Positions 54,050 through 63,522 of a DNA stretch of 64,000 nt are shown piece after piece. The DNA lies in the NCBI RefSeq assembly GCF_002934455.1, contig NZ_PTIR01000002.1:1-64000 (forward strand), read 5' to 3'. A program made the translations under genes and the position numbers. Numbering within the stretch: position 1 is the first letter of the stretch; the number at the start of each line of letters is the position of its first letter. Under the pieces are notes generated by a model, which ran no database searches, was not told the origin of the DNA, and saw only the letters and a list, made by a program, of their open reading frames with translations. This DNA comes from Trinickia symbiotica (GTDB lineage: Bacteria; Pseudomonadota; Gammaproteobacteria; Burkholderiales; Burkholderiaceae).

Positions 54050-54667
54050 TCAACGCGTCGGTGACTCCCCGCGATTTTCGTTCTCCACACAACGTGCCAG
54101 CTTGATCGTCTCGCGCGTCGCATGCAGTACCTCGTCGGACAGCGGCAGATCGGTTTTCGCAACCGCGCGTGCCACAGCGATCGCACCGATTTGGGCCGCT
54201 ACCGAAGCAACCGCCAACTGGCGCTTCGCTGCGGCCGGCATTCCCGGGTGCAGTGACCCCTCCACGATCGCGACTTCTTCGTTGAATGCCTTCGCGAACC
54301 TGTCGCTGACGGCCGGACCCTGGCGCGCCGCCTCGCTGGCCGAGGCAGTCATAGGACAACCCGTCCCCAACCTATCTCGCATGCCGGCTGAGAAGAGAGC
54401 GTCAAGATAGTCCTCGAACGTCGGGTGTCGATCGCCTGCCCACGCGCGCATCCCGGCCATGCTGCCGGCAAAGCCTGCCGAAAAGGCTTCAGCCGCGAGC
54501 GCGTCCTTGGAGGGAAAGTGCGCGTAGAGCGCGCCATGCGTCAGTCCTGCCGCCTTGGCAACTTCCGCTACGCCTACGCCGTCGACCCCTTTCTCGCGAA
54601 ACAACTTGCTCGCAGCCTGGAGCAGCGCACGTCGATTAGCGTCCGCCTTCTCCTTGGAAACACGCAT
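54050..54667 (-). CDS. TetR-family transcriptional regulator
   Basis: 205 residues with the TetR domain (ANRRALLQAASKLFREKGVDGVGVAEVAKAAGLTHGALYAHFPSKDALA) and an AcrR/YcdC-like C-terminal part (GCPMTASASEAARQG). It is divergent from an aldo-keto reductase gene, with a perfect palindrome between them, so it probably represses that gene. The short gap 53884-54049 holds no gene. Confidence 0.88.
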   Translation of the reverse strand: MRVSKEKADANRRALLQAASKLFREKGVDGVGVAEVAKAAGLTHGALYAHFPSKDALAAEAFSAGFAGSMAGMRAWAGDRHPTFEDYLDALFSAGMRDRLGTGCPMTASASEAARQGPAVSDRFAKAFNEEVAIVEGSLHPGMPAAAKRQLAVASVAAQIGAIAVARAVAKTDLPLSDEVLHATRETIKLARCVENENRGESPTR

Positions 54668-54724
54668 TGTCCACTCCGTGATGTTCAGTCGAAATATTAG
54701 TTGTGGTCGCCATGAAAATCAATT

Positions 54725-54738
54725 ATTGTGGCCACAAT
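54725..54738. promoter_or_regulatory. Perfect 14-bp palindrome, probable TetR operator
   Basis: ATTGTGGCCACAAT lies in the divergent tetR/aldo-keto reductase region. A second half-site, TTGTGG, occurs 25 bases before it at 54701-54706, nearer the tetR start. Confidence 0.65.
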
Positions 54739-54870
54739 CAATAGAAAAAATGGAGCCGATGATGAGCGATCGACTCGAACTGGCGCTGGCTGCGCATGGC
54801 GGTCTCGACCGCTGGGGGCGAGGCGACGCAGGCAAACAACCCCGCAACCATCTGAACGGAGAATGATGTC

Positions 54871-55917
54871 ATGCGTTACAAGCTTTTCGGCAAGCATACC
54901 GGCCTGCGAGTCTCCGAGCTGGTGTTGGGAACGGGTAATTTCGGCACACGCTGGGGCTATGGAAGCGAGCCAGACGAGGCGCGACGTATCGTTGACGCCT
55001 ATGCGGAGGCCGGCGGCAATTTTATTGATACTGCCGACAGCTATCAGTTCGGCGAGGCAGAGGAAATTCTTGGAGAGCTGCTCGCCGGCCGTCGAGACGA
55101 ATTCGTGCTGGCCACAAAATTCTCGCAGCGCGCTAGTCCTCACGATGGCATCCTCGTAACTGGCAACAGCCGAAAGGCCATGATCTCGTCCGTCGAGGCA
55201 AGCCTGCGGCGACTCAAGACCGATCGCATCGATCTGCATTGGGTGCACTATGCCGACGGCGTCACGCCGATCGAGGAGATCGTTCGCGGTTTCGACGATC
55301 TTGTCCGCGCTGGCAAGATTGTCTACGCAGGGCTATCGGATTTTCCCGCCTGGCGCGTTGCACGTGCTGCAACCCTCGCGGAGTTGCGAGGCACTGTTCC
55401 AGTGGCTGGACTTCAGGTCGAGCATAGCCTCGTCGAGCGCACCACAGAGCAGGACCTTCTGCCGGCTGCACGTGCGCTTGGGCTTGGCGTCGTAGCCTGG
55501 TCTCCGCTTGGTGGCGGTATGCTGACCGGTAAATACCGCAAAGGCGAAAAAGGGCGCGCCGAAGGGTTCGGCGGGAAGGTGTTCCAGGCAGAGAACTCCG
55601 GGCAGCGGAGCGCCATTCTCGACACACTGATTGCCGTTGCAGACGAAGTCGGCGTGACGCCGGGCGAGGTCGCCATTGCTTGGGTCGCGGCCAAGGGTTC
55701 GCTGCCAATCATTGGACCCCGAACCGTCGCTCAGCTGCGCAGCAATCTCGCTGCGACAAATGTGACGTTGACTTCAGATCAGATCGCGACGCTCGATGGG
55801 GTGAGTGCTGTCCCGCCGATTTTTCCGTACACGTTGCTCGACAATCCGACGAACCGCCAGCGGATATTTTCCGGCCAGCTCGATCGCTTCGATGCACCGA
55901 TAGAGCCAGTGGCGTGA
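54871..55917 (+). CDS. Aldo/keto reductase
   Basis: A 348-residue AKR barrel: LVLGTGNFGTRWGYG, GGNFIDTADSYQFGEAEEILG with the catalytic Asp and Tyr, FVLATKFS with the Lys, DLHWVHYAD with the His, and the NADPH-binding IIGPRTVAQLRSNL near the end. GGAG precedes the ATG. It may detoxify or reduce an aldehyde or ketone arising in the neighbouring pathway; regulated by the divergent TetR protein. Confidence 0.9.
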   Translation: MRYKLFGKHTGLRVSELVLGTGNFGTRWGYGSEPDEARRIVDAYAEAGGNFIDTADSYQFGEAEEILGELLAGRRDEFVLATKFSQRASPHDGILVTGNSRKAMISSVEASLRRLKTDRIDLHWVHYADGVTPIEEIVRGFDDLVRAGKIVYAGLSDFPAWRVARAATLAELRGTVPVAGLQVEHSLVERTTEQDLLPAARALGLGVVAWSPLGGGMLTGKYRKGEKGRAEGFGGKVFQAENSGQRSAILDTLIAVADEVGVTPGEVAIAWVAAKGSLPIIGPRTVAQLRSNLAATNVTLTSDQIATLDGVSAVPPIFPYTLLDNPTNRQRIFSGQLDRFDAPIEPVA

Positions 55918-56138
55918 TCTAGGGGAATGGTCAGTCTTTCGTCGTAGTTCTCGTTATTGGTGCTGCGCAAAGAACTGTTCTGACTGAATTGAGCAGTAAC
56001 GGGCGGCGCAGTGATGTGCTTGCGCCGTGACCGTCGGCGCGGTCGGTTGTAGTGGAGTGTGTGTATATGCACTGAACGCTCAGGCGTGGGTCGGGCCTCT
56101 CGATCCCACAGGTTAATTTTCCGAATGAAGGGATAGCC

Positions 56139-57320
56139 ATGGAAGCTGAAGTCGTAATTTGCAGTCCAGTCCGTACGCCGATCGGGGCATTTGGCGGGTC
56201 GCTCAAGGATGTGCCGGCAGTAGAGCTTGGCGCTGTCGCGGTCCGCGAGACCCTGCACCGCAGCGGCGTGAGTGCGTCGAAGGTCAACTCGGTCGTGATG
56301 GGCAACGTGATCCAGGCTGGAAACAAGATGAACCCCGCGCGGCAGGCAACGATCGGCGCCGGTTTGCCGGCAGAAGTGCCAGCCTTGACCGTGAATCGTG
56401 TTTGCGGCTCCGGGGCGCAAGCGATCGTCAACGCGGCGCAGGAGATCTGGCTAGGGTTTGCCGATGCATCGGTGGCGGGCGGGATGGAAAGCATGGAGCG
56501 CGCACCGTACTTGCTCCCGAATGCTCGGTGGGGGCAGCGGATGGGGCACGCCAAGATCTATGACAGCGTGTTGCGTGACGGCCTCGTCGACGCGTTCTCC
56601 GACGAACACTCGGGTTGGCACACCGAAGATCTCGTCGCGGAAATGGCAATCACGCGCGAACAGCAGGACAGTTGGGCTGCCCGGTCTCAGCAGCGGTTCG
56701 CCGCGGCCCAAGCGCGGGGCGCGTTCGGCGACGAAATTGCCGGTGTGGAAATCAAGGTCAAAGGCGGAGCAACGGTGTTCTCCCGAGACGAGCCGCCGCG
56801 CCCCGACACGACGGTCGATGGGCTCGCGAAGCTACGGCCCGCATTCCGCGCGAACGGGACGATCACGGCAGGGAACGCGCCTGGGCTCAACAGCGGGGCT
56901 GCCGCGATGCTGGTGACGTCGCGCGCGTTCGCCGACGCGCATGGCATTTTGCCGGCGGCACGCCTGGTTGCTTACGGCGTGGCGGCGGTGAAGCCCGGTA
57001 TGTTCGGTCTGGGTCCCGTCCCGGCTGTCAAAATCGCGCTCGAACGCGCTGGGTGGAAGCTGTCAGACGTCGACCGGATCGAAATAAACGAGGCTTTTGC
57101 GGCGGTGCCGATTGCGGTCATTCGAAAGCTCGATCTCGCGGAAGACATCGTCAACGTAGAAGGCGGAGCGATTGCTCATGGTCACCCGATCGGCGCCACA
57201 GGCGCCGTTTTGACCACTCGCCTGATTCACTCGATGCGCCGGGATAACCTGAAACGCGGCATTGTGACTTTGTGTATTGGTGGAGGGCAGGGGATCGCCC
57301 TCGCTATCGAGACACTGTGA
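56139..57320 (+). CDS. Acetyl-CoA acetyltransferase (thiolase)
   Basis: A 393-residue thiolase with the acylated cysteine in NRVCGSGAQAIVNAAQEI, NEAFAAVP, the histidine in GGAIAHGHPIGATGA and the second cysteine in TLCIGGGQGIALA. It would carry out the thiolytic steps after ring opening (3-ketopimeloyl-CoA and shorter chains) or supply acetoacetyl-CoA. The long leader (55918-56138) contains no gene I can support. Confidence 0.92.
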   Translation: MEAEVVICSPVRTPIGAFGGSLKDVPAVELGAVAVRETLHRSGVSASKVNSVVMGNVIQAGNKMNPARQATIGAGLPAEVPALTVNRVCGSGAQAIVNAAQEIWLGFADASVAGGMESMERAPYLLPNARWGQRMGHAKIYDSVLRDGLVDAFSDEHSGWHTEDLVAEMAITREQQDSWAARSQQRFAAAQARGAFGDEIAGVEIKVKGGATVFSRDEPPRPDTTVDGLAKLRPAFRANGTITAGNAPGLNSGAAAMLVTSRAFADAHGILPAARLVAYGVAAVKPGMFGLGPVPAVKIALERAGWKLSDVDRIEINEAFAAVPIAVIRKLDLAEDIVNVEGGAIAHGHPIGATGAVLTTRLIHSMRRDNLKRGIVTLCIGGGQGIALAIETL

Positions 57321-57514
57321 GCGGCACGCACGATTGCGGTTTTTGCAGAAGTCACTACGGAGAAGAATAGTGTTGCTGTTCGATGTGCGTCGCGCGCCTG
57401 TTCGGTCTCTAGCATGACGAGTTTCTGCACGATTTCAAGTCGGACGGCCGCCTGATTGATCTGCGAGCGCAAGGCGACCTCGCGCTCGGTGCTCGGCTCG
57501 CAGCGCTTCGCGCT

Positions 57515-60500
57515 TTATGAGAATGCGCTGTCTGTGTGTGCCGGTAAGGTGAACTGAAAGACGGCGCCGCGAGGCACGCTTGCACTGGACGACAACGTGC
57601 CCCCGTGTGCTTCCACGATTGAGCGACAAATGGACAGTCCCATGCCCATTCCGCCGGCCTTAGTCGTGAAGAATGGCTCGAAGAGGCGGTCGGCGTTCCC
57701 CGATGCCACACCCGGCCCCGAATCGCGCACCGTGACAAGGACGCCGGTCTGCTCGTGTTGGCTTGTACCGATGAGGAGTTCTCGCGGTCCGTCATCAACG
57801 GCGGTCATTGCTTCGATGGCATTGATGATCAGGTTCATCACGACCTGCTGGAGCTGAACGCGGTCGCCGTCGACGAGCGGCAGGTCGTCCGCAAGCTGCG
57901 TCCGGACCGAGACGTTGTTCTTCTCGGCCTCGCCGCGCGTCATGGCAATGACCTCACCAATCGCCTCGTTGAGTTGCAGCGTCTCCTTGCACGTCGGGGC
58001 ATTTTTGACGAGGCCACGAATTCGATTCATGACTTCGCTGGCGCGCGTTGCGTCCTTGATGATGTGGGCAAACGCCTGCCGGGCTTCCTCCAGATTGGGT
58101 GGCTGCGCGCTCAGCCAACGCAGGCCTGCCGCTGCATTGGTGGCGGCCGCGCCGATCGGTTGCTTGACTTCATGAGCGATTGAGGCTGCGAGCTGCCCCA
58201 TGGTCGTGACGCGGTTCGCATGCGCAAGCGCCATCTCCACCTCGAGATATCGCCGCTCGCTATCGCGCGCTTCGGCTTCGGCCCGCTTGCGGTCGGTCAG
58301 ATCAAGCACGAACGCGACGCCTTGGTGCCGGCTGTCTTCGAAGCTCGCCACACCGATCAACACGGGCACGCGGCTGCCATCCTTCCTCCAGTATTCCTTC
58401 TCGAACGGTTGCACAGTCCCCGTTGCCTGAAGTTCCGGGATCCAGTGTTGCCTGTCAAAATCGAGCCAGTCGGGCGGCGTCAGTTTCGTCCAACGCAAAC
58501 GACCGTTGACGAGATCGTTGCGGTCGAATCCGACGATACTCAGGAACGCGTCATTGGCCTCTAGAATCTGCCCCTCGAGATCCCATATGAAAATCCCGAC
58601 AATGTTGGCGTCGACAAGTCGCCGGATCTTCGCTTCACGTTCTGCGAGCTCGCGATACAAGCAAGCATTCTCCAGCGTAACCGCGGCCTGCGAGGCAAGC
58701 AACTTCAGCACCGCGATCCTGGCCGGTGCAAAAACGCCTGGAGCCAGATTGTTCTCGAGATACAGTGCGCCGATGAGCCTCGCCCGGCTGATCAAGGGCA
58801 CGCACAGAATCGAGCGAACTTGACGAATACTGATGTATGGATCCGCCGCAAACGAAGCTTCTGCGGCTGCATCACGGACAATGACACTCTCCCCGGTACG
58901 CAAGACATGGTGGAGAACCGTCTGCGGCAACGCCTGCGCGGCCGCAGGCTCGTCGCATAGTTCCACGACGACTGTGTCAGGACACGTCGTCGCGCGTGCC
59001 TCGATCCGCGGCTCGGCGCCATTCGACAAAACCAGCAGTCCGTTCTCGGCACCCGCCTGTTCGATTGCGGTGCGCATGAGCGCGTGGAGCAGTTTGTCCA
59101 GGACGATCTCACCCGAAACTGCCTGCGACACCTTGATTACCGTCCCAAGGTCGAGTCGATCGACCGGCGTCCCGATTGTACTCGTCGCATCGGGCAGAGA
59201 TTCTTCTTTCCCGAGTTGCGGATAAGCTTCTTCGAGTTGTCGCACCTTGCCGTCGGCTCCCCAGCGCAGATAGCAGTACCGGGCGTTGCGCAGGTACGCA
59301 TGTGAAATGATCTCGAAGCCTCGCGCAGCATGGAACCGCGCTGCAAGCTCGCTGGCGAGCGCTTCGTTGTTAGGAAAGTCGTTTGCGCGAGCCGAGCGGA
59401 TTGCTTGCTCGTAGAGTCGTTCGGCGTCAAGCTCGCGCCCTTCGAGGCGGGCAATTTCCGCGTGCACGAGGGCCGCCCGGTTCTCGAAGTTCTCCGGACA
59501 GTTCCCCGCCCATACGGCAAGCTTTTCGTCGTGAACGGCGAGGGACGCCAAGTGTTGCTGCCGCTCGGCGGCTGTTGCGTCCTCGCAGCTTGCAGCCGAG
59601 GAGAGCGCGGCGTAGAAGTGGTACTCCGCTTCCTCGTAAAACGTTTCGGATGTCCAGAGCAGCTGTTGCGCCCTCGACGAGGCATCCATGGCAGCCGCAT
59701 AGTCGCCGGCAAGATAGCGCCCCTGCAGTTTCCGGGTCCAGTACCAACATTCGGCGATCGCTAACGCCCGATTGCCAGATAGGTGCTGCTCGAACCGGCG
59801 CTCCTCGAACTGTCCGTCATCGAAGCACCCGAATTTCGACGTCAGGCCGCGAAGCGTGCGGATCAATGCAAGCTGTGCCGTGATGATGTCGATCACGAGA
59901 CCATATTGCGCGCTTTCCGCAAACGCGAGACCATGTTCAGCTTCGCGTTGCACCTCGACGAGCGGATTACCCGCGAAGAGAAGATCCGTGTTCAGGTTGT
60001 TGCACGCGTAGGCCGCATATTGGACGTCGCCCATCTTGTTCGCGGCTTCGAAAGCGCGACGCAACAGGTCGCGGCAGAAGCGCACATGTTTTGTCCAGCG
60101 CATCACAAAAGCGGCGAAGCACAAATAGGTGCTCGCCTCGAAGCGCTTCAACCCATGTCGTTCGACGAGTTCATAGCCGAGCTGGCCGAATCGAAATCCC
60201 GTGTCGTAGTTGCCGAAATACGGTCCTGCGATTTTGCCAAGCATGACATAGGCGAAGCACGACGCATCGCAGTTGCCGCGCTCGAGACTCAAATTCACCG
60301 CTCTGCAGACTGTAACGGCAACCAGGTTCGCATCCGTAAAAACAGCCGGTGGCAACACCTTATTCAGAACACCGACCGTTGCGAGCGAATCGGGATCGCT
60401 CATGAGCGGCAATTCGATGAGGCTCTCGATCGTTCGGTCCACAAGTCGGGACCAGATCTGCTCATACTCGCGCCGCGCCTCTTCCTGCGTCGGATGAGGT

Positions 60501-63076
60501 GACAAATCGATACCCACGTGCCGCAAGTAGTCGAGCGCAACGGCAACGGCTCGATCGCTGCGATCGAGTGTCGTGCACACGTCCATCTGCACACATGCGA
60601 CGCTCGCGCGCTCGACTGTATTGGTCGCGCGGTTGGAGAGCGCAGTCAAGCGCTCGTCCGCGGCCACCAGCTCGCCGGTCAGGAACTCGCATTCCGCGCG
60701 TTCCAGCTCCAGCGCGAAGATAAGGTCGCGTTGGCGCTGCCAGCCATCGTCGCCCAGCAGCGCCGTGCCCACGACGAGGTGCTTGAGCGCCGAGACGTAG
60801 GCCGTCGAAGCTTTGGCACGCCGGCCTGCAGTCAAATTGAACTCAGCGAGCCGTTCGCGCTCCTCACACGAAGTGATCAGGCGGACGGCGCGGTTCAGTT
60901 GACTGACGATCTCGAAGATCGACGCCTCCCGCTTCTCGGGAGGCGTCAGCGCAGCGAGCAGTCGTCCTATTCGAAGGTGCACCTCGCTGCGCAGTTCCTC
61001 CGGAATCAGCGAATAGGCGGCTTCCTGAACGCGATCGTGAATGAACCGGTAAGCGCTCGCGAGGCGCTCGACTAATTCGTGATGGACGGCTGGCCATAGC
61101 ACCGCGTGAACTTCTTTGTCGCTAATCCCGAGAACGATCGAAAGTGTGCCGATCTCCGCAATGTTTCCAAGACAAGCCAGCTGCTGCAACGCTCGTTGCG
61201 TCTCGGCTGGCAGACGGCTCAACTTCGCAACCATGAGCTCGACAATGTTATCGGTGTATCCTTTCGCGTGAATCCGGTCGAGGTCCCAGGACCAGCGCGC
61301 CGCACCATGCTCGAAGGCGAGCATTCCCTCATCGGCCAGCGAAGACACGAACTGAATCGCGAAAAACGGATTGCCACCGGTTTTCGCATGTACCAGTTGC
61401 GCGAGCGGCGCGGCGCGCGCCGACTCGCAGCGAAGAGTGTCCGCGATCAGTTGCCCGAGATGCGCCGCGCCAAGTGGCACAAGCGTGATTTCGAGCACCT
61501 TCCCGCCAGCGGTCTTGATGGCTTCGAGCCTGCGCGTGAGCGGGTGCTCCGGGGTGACTTCGTTATTGCGATAGGCGCCGATCAAGATGAGGTGCTGCAG
61601 ATCCGACTGGGTCAGCAGAGCCTCGAGCAGATCGAGTGTCGCTGCGTCGAGCCATTGCAAGTCATCGAGAAAGAGCGCGAGAGGATGCTCCGGGCGGGCG
61701 AACACACCGATAAAGCGTCGGAACACGAGCTGGAAACGTCGATGTGCGTCCTGGGAAGGAAGCTCGGGAACCGGTGGCTGGTCTCCGATGATGAGCTTCA
61801 GCTCCGGGACGACATCGACCATGAGTTGCCCGTTCGGACCAAGCGCCTCGAGCAGTGCGTCGCGCCAACCGCCAAGCTCGGCGTCGCTCATGCCGAGAAG
61901 CGGCCGCACGAGACTTTGAAAGGCCTGAGCAAGGGTCGAATACGGAATATCGCGCTTGTACTGATCGAACTTGCCCGCGGCGAAGAGCCCCCGCGACGGC
62001 GCCAGCACCTGATGCAGCTCGTTGACGACGGAGGACTTGCCAATCCCCGAATATCCGGACACGAGCACGAGCTCCGGAGTCCCATTTTGGGCGACGCGAT
62101 CGAACGCGGCGAGCAGTGCCTCGACCTCGCGGGCTCGTCCGTACAGCTTCTCCGGAATCAGTAACCGGTCGGGCATATCCTGTTGCCCCACCGGAAAGTC
62201 CTCGATGCAACCGCGGGCTTCCCATTCGGCCAGGCACCGCCGCAAATCGCGCTCCACGCCGACCGCCGTCTGGTAGCGCTCCTCGGCCGTTTTCGCGAGC
62301 AGTTTCATGACGATGGCCGAGACCGCCGCCGGGAGATTTTCTAACCGCTCGCTCGGCGGCACCGGCTTTCTCGCGATATGGCAGTGCACCCACTCCATGG
62401 GATCTGTTGCGGCGAATGGCAGGGAGCCCGTGAGCATCAAATACAGCGTGACGCCGAGCGCGTACAGATCGCTGCGGGCGTCGATCGAGCGGTTCATGCG
62501 GCCTGTCTGTTCGGGCGCCATGTAGGCGAGGGTGCCGGCAATGGTGCCGGGTGGTTCCGGCGCCTGTCGCTCGCGGGGCAGGCGCGATGCGATGCCGAAC
62601 CCCATCAGCCGGGTCTCCCCGTCCGCACAGTTCACGAGAATGTTGCCGGGCTTGACGTCCTTATGGACAAGGCCGCACTGGTGCGCTTTGCCAAGCGCGG
62701 TGACGACGCTGATGGCGAGGCGCAGGAAGTGCCCTGTTTCCATGGGCGTACCGATGAGCCGGCTGAGCGGCTCGCCGCCCGCGTCTTCGAGCAAGAGCAG
62801 CGTGAGACCGCCTTCGCGTATGAGTTCCAGCGGCCGCACCGCCCATGCGCTGTCCAACTCGTTTCTCAAGCCGTATTCGTGCGCGAGACGGTCGAGAATG
62901 GCAGGCGTAGGATGCTCGGCGGCGGGCCGCATCGCCAGCGCCGAGGCGTAAGTGCCGTCGGCATTTCGGCGGCGTATCCGGTAGCAGATACGTTCGCCGT
63001 CGTCCCACAAAAACCGGGAGCTTCCAATCTCAGGCGCGGCGAACCAAGAAGACTGGGTCAAGCTTCTCGCCTCCAC
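57515..63076 (-). CDS. Hybrid sensor: pseudokinase-AAA ATPase-GAF-PAS-histidine kinase
   Basis: About 1853 residues. The order is a Ser/Thr-kinase-like domain (HKDVKPGNIL about 139, but GFG instead of DFG about 158), an AAA/NACHT-like ATPase (Walker A SGYSGIGKSSVV about 342), a long alpha-helical repeat region, a GAF domain (about 1320-1480), a PAS domain (VDANIVGIFIWDLEGQILEA), a HisKA box (SIAHEVKQPI, His about 1637) and HATPase (VMNLIINAIEAM, DSGPGVAS, GGMGMGLSICRSIVEAHGG). It is a cytoplasmic sensor of the multi-domain type. GTG 63076 is a weak guess; the frame is open to a TTG at 63148. No response regulator is adjacent in the window. Confidence 0.85.
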   Translation of the reverse strand: MEARSLTQSSWFAAPEIGSSRFLWDDGERICYRIRRRNADGTYASALAMRPAAEHPTPAILDRLAHEYGLRNELDSAWAVRPLELIREGGLTLLLLEDAGGEPLSRLIGTPMETGHFLRLAISVVTALGKAHQCGLVHKDVKPGNILVNCADGETRLMGFGIASRLPRERQAPEPPGTIAGTLAYMAPEQTGRMNRSIDARSDLYALGVTLYLMLTGSLPFAATDPMEWVHCHIARKPVPPSERLENLPAAVSAIVMKLLAKTAEERYQTAVGVERDLRRCLAEWEARGCIEDFPVGQQDMPDRLLIPEKLYGRAREVEALLAAFDRVAQNGTPELVLVSGYSGIGKSSVVNELHQVLAPSRGLFAAGKFDQYKRDIPYSTLAQAFQSLVRPLLGMSDAELGGWRDALLEALGPNGQLMVDVVPELKLIIGDQPPVPELPSQDAHRRFQLVFRRFIGVFARPEHPLALFLDDLQWLDAATLDLLEALLTQSDLQHLILIGAYRNNEVTPEHPLTRRLEAIKTAGGKVLEITLVPLGAAHLGQLIADTLRCESARAAPLAQLVHAKTGGNPFFAIQFVSSLADEGMLAFEHGAARWSWDLDRIHAKGYTDNIVELMVAKLSRLPAETQRALQQLACLGNIAEIGTLSIVLGISDKEVHAVLWPAVHHELVERLASAYRFIHDRVQEAAYSLIPEELRSEVHLRIGRLLAALTPPEKREASIFEIVSQLNRAVRLITSCEERERLAEFNLTAGRRAKASTAYVSALKHLVVGTALLGDDGWQRQRDLIFALELERAECEFLTGELVAADERLTALSNRATNTVERASVACVQMDVCTTLDRSDRAVAVALDYLRHVGIDLSPHPTQEEARREYEQIWSRLVDRTIESLIELPLMSDPDSLATVGVLNKVLPPAVFTDANLVAVTVCRAVNLSLERGNCDASCFAYVMLGKIAGPYFGNYDTGFRFGQLGYELVERHGLKRFEASTYLCFAAFVMRWTKHVRFCRDLLRRAFEAANKMGDVQYAAYACNNLNTDLLFAGNPLVEVQREAEHGLAFAESAQYGLVIDIITAQLALIRTLRGLTSKFGCFDDGQFEERRFEQHLSGNRALAIAECWYWTRKLQGRYLAGDYAAAMDASSRAQQLLWTSETFYEEAEYHFYAALSSAASCEDATAAERQQHLASLAVHDEKLAVWAGNCPENFENRAALVHAEIARLEGRELDAERLYEQAIRSARANDFPNNEALASELAARFHAARGFEIISHAYLRNARYCYLRWGADGKVRQLEEAYPQLGKEESLPDATSTIGTPVDRLDLGTVIKVSQAVSGEIVLDKLLHALMRTAIEQAGAENGLLVLSNGAEPRIEARATTCPDTVVVELCDEPAAAQALPQTVLHHVLRTGESVIVRDAAAEASFAADPYISIRQVRSILCVPLISRARLIGALYLENNLAPGVFAPARIAVLKLLASQAAVTLENACLYRELAEREAKIRRLVDANIVGIFIWDLEGQILEANDAFLSIVGFDRNDLVNGRLRWTKLTPPDWLDFDRQHWIPELQATGTVQPFEKEYWRKDGSRVPVLIGVASFEDSRHQGVAFVLDLTDRKRAEAEARDSERRYLEVEMALAHANRVTTMGQLAASIAHEVKQPIGAAATNAAAGLRWLSAQPPNLEEARQAFAHIIKDATRASEVMNRIRGLVKNAPTCKETLQLNEAIGEVIAMTRGEAEKNNVSVRTQLADDLPLVDGDRVQLQQVVMNLIINAIEAMTAVDDGPRELLIGTSQHEQTGVLVTVRDSGPGVASGNADRLFEPFFTTKAGGMGMGLSICRSIVEAHGGTLSSSASVPRGAVFQFTLPAHTDSAFS

Positions 63077-63174
63077 GTCGAGCCTATTGGCCGCTGTCTG
63101 GCCGCGCAGCTGTTTCGCGTTGCGTCGGGAGGACAGACCGTTCTGCAACTAAGTCTGCCACAGATGCAGGCGGC

Positions 63175-63385
63175 CTGACGATGCGAGTTTTTGCCTGACG
63201 TCGGACGGAAATCCGCATAGCGCTCGCGCACCAGCGCCATGGCGCGCGTCCGCAGAGCGATCGGCAACTCCCAGTTGGTCGGCTTGCTGCGCTTGCCAGA
63301 CACCAGCCCAATCGGGCCAGAGGCTTCATAACGCCGACGCAGGCGGCTGATTTACCGTTCGCTCAGCTGCAGCCGTTCTAAAAAG
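63175..63385 (-). pseudogene. Fragment of an ISNCY-type transposase
   Basis: Translation on the - strand gives RLQLSER, an in-frame stop at 63352-63354, ISRLRRRYEASGP, then GLVSGKRSKPTNWELP and ALRTRAMALVRERYADF. This is the start of an ISNCY-family transposase, interrupted by the stop codon and truncated after YADF. Terminal inverted repeats are not visible. It abuts the 5' end of the sensor kinase gene, so an old insertion may have altered that gene's promoter. The rest of 63149-63522 looks like AT-rich promoter sequence. Confidence 0.72.
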
Positions 63386-63522
63386 CTCTTACACTTTCGG
63401 TTGATAATTTAGATTATGTCAAATCACATTTATGTTCGGGAGCGGCAGACATCCAACGTTGCGCGAGGCATTCGGGACGGCATCTGCTATCTTTCGCCGT
63501 CAACGTTCCCCTCGAGGTCCGG

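Noticed and set aside
57227-57472. - strand frame with REVALRSQINQAAVRLEIV just after the sensor kinase stop
   Set aside because: It directly follows the kinase TAA in the same frame and looks coiled-coil-like, but it has no good start or ribosome site, half of it is antisense to the thiolase, and I know no family. It could be an old C-terminal extension.
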